Source: CAYLJO01 sp964383905 (GTDB lineage Bacteria > Acidobacteriota > Blastocatellia > Pyrinomonadales > Pyrinomonadaceae). From it: a stretch of 10,491 bases of DNA. Under the pieces are notes generated by a model. That model was given only the letters and a program-made list of their open reading frames with translations. It was not told where the DNA came from and did no database searches. The translations under genes and the position numbers were made by a program. Below are positions 6,403 to 10,491 of the stretch, piece after piece. The stretch spans positions 1-10,491 of the forward strand of contig CAYLJO010000213.1 in the NCBI GenBank assembly GCA_964383905.1. The letters are read 5' to 3'. How positions within the stretch are numbered: position 1 is the first letter of the stretch; each line of letters begins with the position of its first letter.

Positions 6403-7317
6403 ATGGAGCTATGGCAGCTACGCACATTTCGTGTGGTGGCCGAGACTTTAAACTTCACGCGCGCCGCCGAGCGGCTGAATTTGACCCAATCGGCGGTCAG
6501 TCACCAGATCAAGGCGCTCGAAGCAGAGTTAGGCGAGCCGCTCTTCATCCGGGCCAAGCGCGGTGTGAAGCTGTCGCAGGCGGGAAAGCTGGCGCTCGAA
6601 TACGTCGAACGTATGCTCGACGATGCGGAGGCCCTGCGCGAGCGTATCTCCGGCCAGGTCGGCTCACCCGTCGGGCGGGTGCGGGCGGCCGCCGCCACGC
6701 AGGCATTCGTTTATCTCTTCGCGCCGCTCTTTGAATTATTCATGCGCACGCATCCGGGCATCGAGCTCTCGTTTCGCACCACGGTCAGCACCGAGCAGAC
6801 GGTGAAGGATATATTGAACGGCGCGGCGGATGTCGGCTTTGCGTCCCTGCCGGTCTACTCCCCGGCGCTGCAGGTGACGGAGATGTTTGAAGATGAGCTG
6901 ATCGTCGCCGTCGGCCACGGGCACCGGCTCGCAAGCAAGGGCGAGGTGAGCGTTAAGGAGATCGAGCGTGAGCGGGTGATTCTCTTCGAGCCGGGCGCCT
7001 CGATCCGCCGCTCTACCGACGAGTTCTTCAAGCGCGTCCGCATCCGGCCGGAGTTGGCGCTGGAATCGAACGACACTTATTTCATCAAGCTGATGGTTGA
7101 GCATGGGGTGGGCATTTCCCTGCTTCCCGCGTGGGCCGTGCGCGACGAAGTATTAGCCGGCAAGCTCGCCCGCTTACAGATCAGCGGCCACCGCCTGGCG
7201 CGTTCGGTCGCGATGGTTTCGCTGGGCCGCTTTCAGCCTTCGCCGGCGCGCGCATTCCTCGGATTCATCCAGAGCCATAAAGCCGAGCTACAGTCGATGG
7301 CGGAAGGCAGATCGTAA
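6403..7317 (+). CDS. LysR-type transcriptional regulator (304 aa)
   Basis: The length and layout are typical of the LysR family. Residues 1-60 are the winged helix-turn-helix (MELWQLRTFRVVAETLNFTR, AAERLNLTQSAVSHQIKALE, then LFIRAKRGVKLSQAG), followed by a linker helix (ALEYVERMLDDAEALRERI). Residues about 88-300 are the periplasmic-binding-protein-like effector domain (VGRVRAAAATQAFVYLFAPL; GAADVGFASLPV; VEHGVGISLLPAWAV). Start ATG 6403 follows AAAGGA at 7 bases; the frame opens at a TTG (6388) that would swallow this SD, so it is rejected. Members bind DNA as tetramers and often regulate the divergent neighbour, here the DUF4032-like gene, and themselves; the intergenic palindrome is the likely site. 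The effector cannot be told. The gene converges with the acyltransferase, stop codons 36 bp apart, with no clear terminator between them. Confidence 0.95.
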   Translation: MELWQLRTFRVVAETLNFTRAAERLNLTQSAVSHQIKALEAELGEPLFIRAKRGVKLSQAGKLALEYVERMLDDAEALRERISGQVGSPVGRVRAAAATQAFVYLFAPLFELFMRTHPGIELSFRTTVSTEQTVKDILNGAADVGFASLPVYSPALQVTEMFEDELIVAVGHGHRLASKGEVSVKEIERERVILFEPGASIRRSTDEFFKRVRIRPELALESNDTYFIKLMVEHGVGISLLPAWAVRDEVLAGKLARLQISGHRLARSVAMVSLGRFQPSPARAFLGFIQSHKAELQSMAEGRS

Positions 7318-7353
7318 AGACCGGCGCTGATGAGACGGCGTGAACGAGTTGTT

Positions 7354-8742
7354 TCAGGTTTGCGGTGGCGCCGAGATGATGAATTGATTATGATCGGTGG
7401 CATTGCGCTCCGCTTCATTCCCCAGCGCGAGGATCTCATTGTGAATGGCTCGGCGCTCGACGAGGAGTTGCTTAAAGAATCTGCTGCGCGTGAAGAAGAA
7501 GGCGAACGCCCTGACACCGCCGACAAAGCGGTCAAACTCTTCGGAGACGCGCACGGCCGTATAGCCTGCTACGGGAGCGAGAAGCAGCGCAAGAAGCGCC
7601 GGCTTCCAACCGGCGAAGGCAAAGAGCAGGACGCTAACAATCGCCCACGTGAGGGGGAAGAGGAGCATTGCCGCAAGTATCTTAATGGTGGAGACGACAT
7701 CGTCCTGTTTGTCGGCGAACCGCTTGGCGAAATACCCGGCGAGGCGATAAGCGGGGTAGTGGACAAGCAGACCGACCAGCGCCGGCGGGGAAAGACAGGC
7801 AAAGAGTAGCACGCGCGTCGCCAGGTAAGTGACGACGGTCAGCGTTGATGACGTGGGAGCTGAAAGCTCATGCGGGTCAAGTCGGGCCTGTTTCAGCTCC
7901 TCTTCGAATCTCGTGATGCGTGCTTCGAGCGCCGCGAGGCGCTCCGGCGAGTGCGTGCGGTGAAAGGCATAACCCTCAACAAAGCGACGCCGCAGCTCGA
8001 GCTCGCGCGCCAGACTCGGCCCACCGCCTGTGTTCTGTTCGACGGACGAGAAGATCTTTTCCGCCCTGGCGATGGTGGCAAGCGCCTCTTCTTGTTCGGC
8101 GTTGAGCATCACTTCGCGGAGCGCACGCTCGATGCGATCTGACAGGGCGCGGACGGCCTCTTGCGACCGTTCGCCGTCGGGCCCTATGGCGACCGGTTCG
8201 ACCGCGATCGGCTCGCCAAAATAGAGGAGCGCCGAGCTGCGGAAGGTCGTCTTGGAAGTATAGTAGAGCCCGGCCGGCACGATCTTCAGATCGTGCTTCT
8301 CGCCCAGTGACATAGCGCCGAGCGCGATGCGTGCCGCGCCGGTTTTGAGAGGTCGCAGCCTCGGTTCATTGTGTGAGACGCCTTCCGGACAGATGGCGAT
8401 CGTCCCGTTGCGGGCGAGCAGGGCGCGCGCGAGCTCAAAGGTCTCACGATTCCTGGACGTATCTTCGCACTCATCCTGGCGGCGGTAGACCGGAAGCGAA
8501 TCCAGCGCGCGCACCAAAAAGCCGACTACGGGCATCCGAAAGAGCGGCGCCTTGGCAAGGAATGAAACGCGGCGCGGCGCAAGGCAGAGGATGAAGACCG
8601 GATCGACGAGCCCGTTGGGATGATTCAGGACAAAAATGGCGGGGCTGCGGCGCGGAACCCGCTCCAGGCCGGCGATCTCAATGCGGCGAAAGAAGATGCG
8701 TAATGTCAGGCGGAGCAGCGCACAAATTATTTGCCTCGTCAT
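7354..8742 (-). CDS. PlsC-type glycerolipid acyltransferase with C-terminal membrane domain (462 aa)
   Basis: The N-terminal half is a PlsC/LPLAT domain. Block I is NHPNGLVDP (H41, D47), block II is VYRR (85-88), block III is CPEG (118-121), and block IV lies near IVPAGLYY (about 150). It should transfer an acyl group to glycerol-3-phosphate, lysophosphatidate or a related alcohol at the inner face of the membrane. Spacing in block I is H-x5-D rather than the common H-x4-D; I recall this spacing from the yeast Sct1/Gpt2 type. A charged, probably coiled region (about 195-295) follows, then hydrophobic segments at about 300-340 and 352-400 and a soluble tail. This is about twice the length of a plain PlsC. 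Start ATG 8742 has GGAGGAG ten bases upstream; the longer start at 8778 has no SD. It stands alone, convergent with the LysR gene. Confidence 0.9.
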   Translation of the reverse strand: MTRQIICALLRLTLRIFFRRIEIAGLERVPRRSPAIFVLNHPNGLVDPVFILCLAPRRVSFLAKAPLFRMPVVGFLVRALDSLPVYRRQDECEDTSRNRETFELARALLARNGTIAICPEGVSHNEPRLRPLKTGAARIALGAMSLGEKHDLKIVPAGLYYTSKTTFRSSALLYFGEPIAVEPVAIGPDGERSQEAVRALSDRIERALREVMLNAEQEEALATIARAEKIFSSVEQNTGGGPSLARELELRRRFVEGYAFHRTHSPERLAALEARITRFEEELKQARLDPHELSAPTSSTLTVVTYLATRVLLFACLSPPALVGLLVHYPAYRLAGYFAKRFADKQDDVVSTIKILAAMLLFPLTWAIVSVLLFAFAGWKPALLALLLAPVAGYTAVRVSEEFDRFVGGVRAFAFFFTRSRFFKQLLVERRAIHNEILALGNEAERNATDHNQFIISAPPQT

Positions 8743-8918
8743 GGGTTGATGTCTCCTCCGCGCCGTGGAGCAAGTCATGATGAGTTTGCCGGCGACGGCG
8801 GACTAAAATGCACATGCCTTGATCAGCATCCATGAATTGCTCGATCTGAGCACCCCTTTTATTCTGTTGGCTTATTTGATCCTACGCTACGAACTACTTG
8901 TAGACCAACCAACATACG

Positions 8919-9863
8919 CTATGGGGCGAAATATGTCCTGGGGCGGAGGCCCGCCTGCGCATGATCTATCGTCAGCGCGGGCGATCTGCCGTTTATGGAT
9001 TCTTCATTCGCATCGATTGGACTGCGCACCCCCTTCCCACCTCGATGCAGCACGTGCGTATAGATCATGGTTGTGCTGACCTCCTTCTGCCCCATCAGCT
9101 CTTGTATCGTGCGGATGTCGTAGCCGACCGCCAGCAGATGCGTCGCGAAGCTGTGCCGCAGCGTGTGGCAGCTCCCGGCCTTCGTGATCCCCGCCTTGCC
9201 GATCGCCTCCTTGATCGCCTTCTGCAGGACACTGTCGGCCGTGTGGAAGCGCCGCATCACTCCCGTCTGCCGGTCAGGGCTGCGCCTGGCCGAAGGGAAG
9301 ACGTACTACCACCCCCATTCACGTTCCGCCTGCGGGTATTTTCTGGCCAGAGCATAGGGCAGTGAGACGCGCCCAAACCCCTCTTGCAGATCCAGCTCGT
9401 GCAGCGCTTTGACTCGCATCAGGTGCAGCCGCAGGGGTTGGACAGCGCACTCGGGTAAGAGCGTGAGGCGATCTTTACCGCCTCTGACGGTGATCTGGCG
9501 GTACCCGAAATCGACATCCTTGACCCGCAGGCGCAGGCATTCCATGAGCCTCAGCCCCGCCCCGTAAAGCAGTTGCGCCATCAGGCGAGGAGTCCCGCTC
9601 AGGTGTGCCAGTACCTGCTGCACTTCCGTCTCGGTGAAGACGACGGGCCCGTGCTGCGGTCGCTTGGCGCGCTCGATAGCATCGAGCCAGGGGAGCGGAG
9701 AGTTGAGCACGTCGCGGTAGAGGAAGAGGAGTGCGGCGAGCGCCTGGTTCTGGGTGGACGAGGAGACCTGGCCGGCACGAGCCAAATGGGAGAGGAAGGC
9801 CGAGGCTTGATGCGCGCCGAGGTTGGTCGGGTGCTGTTTCTGATGGAAGAAGATGTTAATGGT
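8919..9863 (-). pseudogene. Broken integron-integrase-type (IntI-like) tyrosine recombinase
   Basis: One minus frame, read 9863 to 8919, matches the integron-integrase pattern: a remnant of the N-terminal core-binding domain (INIFFHQKQHPTNLGAHQAS, then SSSTQNQALAALLFLYRDVL), box I Arg in GAGLRLMECLRLRVKDVDF, the Lys of GGKDR, the IntI-type extra helix LPYALARKYPQAEREWGW, then SCHTLRHSFATHLL (His and Arg) and STTMIYTH (Tyr nucleophile). It is interrupted by TAG at 9308-9306, exactly where relatives have Gln (EWGW-Q-YVFPS), and the same frame resumes at once with YVFPSARR. Upstream it is cut by TAA at 9866-9864, before which the N-terminal helices cannot be followed. The usual LGH His is Gln (LMGQ). 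The end (GVRSPID, then about 35 extra residues) is longer than relatives. No attI, attC or cassette is seen. It is most likely a dead gene. Confidence 0.85.
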
Positions 9864-10001
9864 TTAATCACAAATGACAAATTCTGCATGAACCGCTCCG
9901 TCAGGCTCTCGCTGACGTGGCGCCGTGGCCCGTAGCTTGGCACTTGCGCCCGCGCAGGTATGAACTTCCGCGGCGATATCTCGCACTGTGGAGGGGCGTT
10001 T

Positions 10002-10280
10002 ATGAAGCGGACGTGGCGTGTGCGGCGAAGCGGCGAAGAACACTCTGACGGCATTCCCCGGTGGGACCGAGCCCATCAGCTCTTGCTTCAGTGGTCGGCC
10101 GCTCCCGATGGCCGCGACCCCACCTACTTCCCTATGACCGATCTACCCCAGGAGGATTCCGATGAGGACCGCCATTTATACCAGGGTCTCGACCGTGACC
10201 CAGTCTCAGCAGCATACCATCGAACAGCAGATCGACCGCCTCCGCACCTACCTTCGCGCGAGCGGCGAGGCGCTGGCTGA
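10002..10280 (+). CDS. Small basic ORF overlapping the serine recombinase start (92 aa), function unknown
   Basis: ATG 10002 has GGAGG seven bases upstream (9990-9994), a good site. The first part (MKRTWRVRRSGEEHSDGIPR, then WDRAHQLLLQWSAAP) looks like a genuine small protein with one amphipathic helix; I recall similar small ORFs in front of serine recombinases but cannot verify it. The last 39 codons overlap the recombinase in another frame, a long overlap that may mean only the upstream part is functional, or that the two genes are translationally coupled: the recombinase SD (AGGAGG 10150-10155) lies inside this ORF. A longer start at 9960 has no clear SD. Confidence 0.5.
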   Translation: MKRTWRVRRSGEEHSDGIPRWDRAHQLLLQWSAAPDGRDPTYFPMTDLPQEDSDEDRHLYQGLDRDPVSAAYHRTADRPPPHLPSRERRGAG

Positions 10281-10491
10281 CGATCACACCTTCCGCGACG
10301 AAGGCCGCAGCGGCGCCACCTTAAAACGTCCCGCTCTTGATCGCCTCCGCGACCAGGCGCGCCTCGGGGACTTCGACCGCATCCTGGTCACCGCGCCCGA
10401 CCGGCTCGCCCGCAACTATGTCCACCAGATGATCCTGGCGCGTTTGGCATCCTGGCGAGCACGAATCAGATCGCGCATGGCTTCGTCCTCG
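10162..10491 (+). CDS. Serine recombinase (resolvase/invertase catalytic domain), 5' part; disrupted near 10440
   Basis: ATG 10162 follows AGGAGG at 6 bases. Residues 1-93 match the serine-recombinase catalytic domain: AIYTRVS with nucleophile Ser10 and conserved Arg8, TIEQQIDRLRTYL, FRDEGRSGATLKRPALDRLR, and APDRLARNYVHQM with the active-site Asp/Arg. Large serine recombinases of this type excise or integrate DNA and run 450-700 aa. After MILA the frame stays open to the window end, but similarity stops: RLASWRARIRSRMASSS does not continue the fold (an EEL.. helix is expected). The same bases read better on the other strand as a transposase piece. The gene is therefore very likely truncated by insertion or rearrangement, or the contig is chimeric. 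It is divergent from the broken tyrosine recombinase, with about 300 bp between their recognisable ends. Confidence 0.75.
   Translation, partial: MRTAIYTRVSTVTQSQQHTIEQQIDRLRTYLRASGEALADDHTFRDEGRSGATLKRPALDRLRDQARLGDFDRILVTAPDRLARNYVHQMILARLASWRARIRSRMASSS
10441..10491 (-). mobile_element. Internal fragment resembling an IS110-family transposase, running off the right edge
   Basis: On the minus strand the last 51 bases read EDEAMRDLIRARQDAKR, which resembles the conserved stretch of IS110-type transposases (usually followed by RARQRL and LLRHG) just after the N-terminal DEDD catalytic region. Beyond it (ARIIWW) the match ends at the junction with the recombinase. The transposase N-terminus would lie outside the window to the right. 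The call rests on 17 residues. Confidence 0.42.

Noticed and set aside
7330..7809. Plus-strand ORF of 159 codons just after the LysR gene
   Set aside because: It is antisense to the C-terminal membrane part of the acyltransferase, highly charged and without an SD or domain.
8743..8918. Search for attI/attC sites or gene cassettes beside the integrase
   Set aside because: I saw no convincing RYYYAAC/GTTRRRY pair with an imperfect palindrome between them, here or upstream of the integrase.
8819..9079. Plus-strand 86-codon ORF with a hydrophobic start
   Set aside because: No SD at its start, and its second half is antisense to the integrase C-terminus; there is no independent support.
9599..10054. 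Minus-strand ORF of 151 codons overlapping the integrase
   Set aside because: It is Ser/Arg/Pro-rich and out of frame with the conserved recombinase motifs. Only its middle (RRHVSESLTER) may preserve a trace of the shifted integrase N-terminus.

Overview
The window looks like a piece of an Acidobacteriota-type chromosome. A Blastocatellia-like soil bacterium is my best guess, with no marker gene to prove it. Reasons: high GC; a very long exported TPR + FG-GAP/ASPIC protein; a small secreted protein of a kind I associate with that group; sparse, modest Shine-Dalgarno sites. All protein names are read from motifs by eye.

Layout. (1) 1-3653, minus: a giant exported protein, open for 1217 codons and running off the left edge: signal peptide, TPR repeats, seven calcium-loop FG-GAP-like repeats, an ASPIC/UnbV domain and a further C-terminal region. 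(2) 3654-3909: 256 bp without a gene, holding a short ACAGAGG direct repeat and a perfect inverted repeat. (3) 3910-4431, minus: a 173-residue secreted protein of unknown function with a strong RBS. (4) 4432-4723: 292 bp without a gene, with a consensus -35 hexamer and a weak dyad. (5) 4724-5795, minus: a two-gene operon, HAD phosphatase followed by a tiny three-TM SemiSWEET/YgjV-like protein, overlapping by 8 nt. (6) 5921-6223, minus: a 100-aa DUF4032-like protein starting at GTG, divergent from (7) a LysR-type regulator at 6403-7317, plus. The 179 bp between them hold a perfect 16-bp palindrome, two -10-like boxes and two mutually exclusive dyads. (8) 7354-8742, minus: a PlsC-type acyltransferase with a C-terminal membrane domain, convergent with the regulator. 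(9) 8743-8918: 176 bp in which I see no gene.

(10) 8919-10491 is a recombination-gene graveyard. A minus-strand integron-integrase-type tyrosine recombinase is broken by an in-frame amber stop and an in-frame TAA, and has lost a catalytic histidine. Divergent from it are a small ORF and the 5' part of a serine recombinase. The recombinase similarity stops abruptly near 10435-10445, where a minus-strand fragment resembling an IS110-family transposase begins and runs off the right edge.

The left 8.7 kb read as ordinary housekeeping and envelope genes; the right 1.6 kb are decayed mobile DNA. I see no convincing new defence or biosynthetic system. The most unusual items are the decayed integron-type integrase, the chimeric recombinase/transposase junction, and the coupled HAD + SemiSWEET-like pair. 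I found no tRNA, rRNA or CRISPR array.
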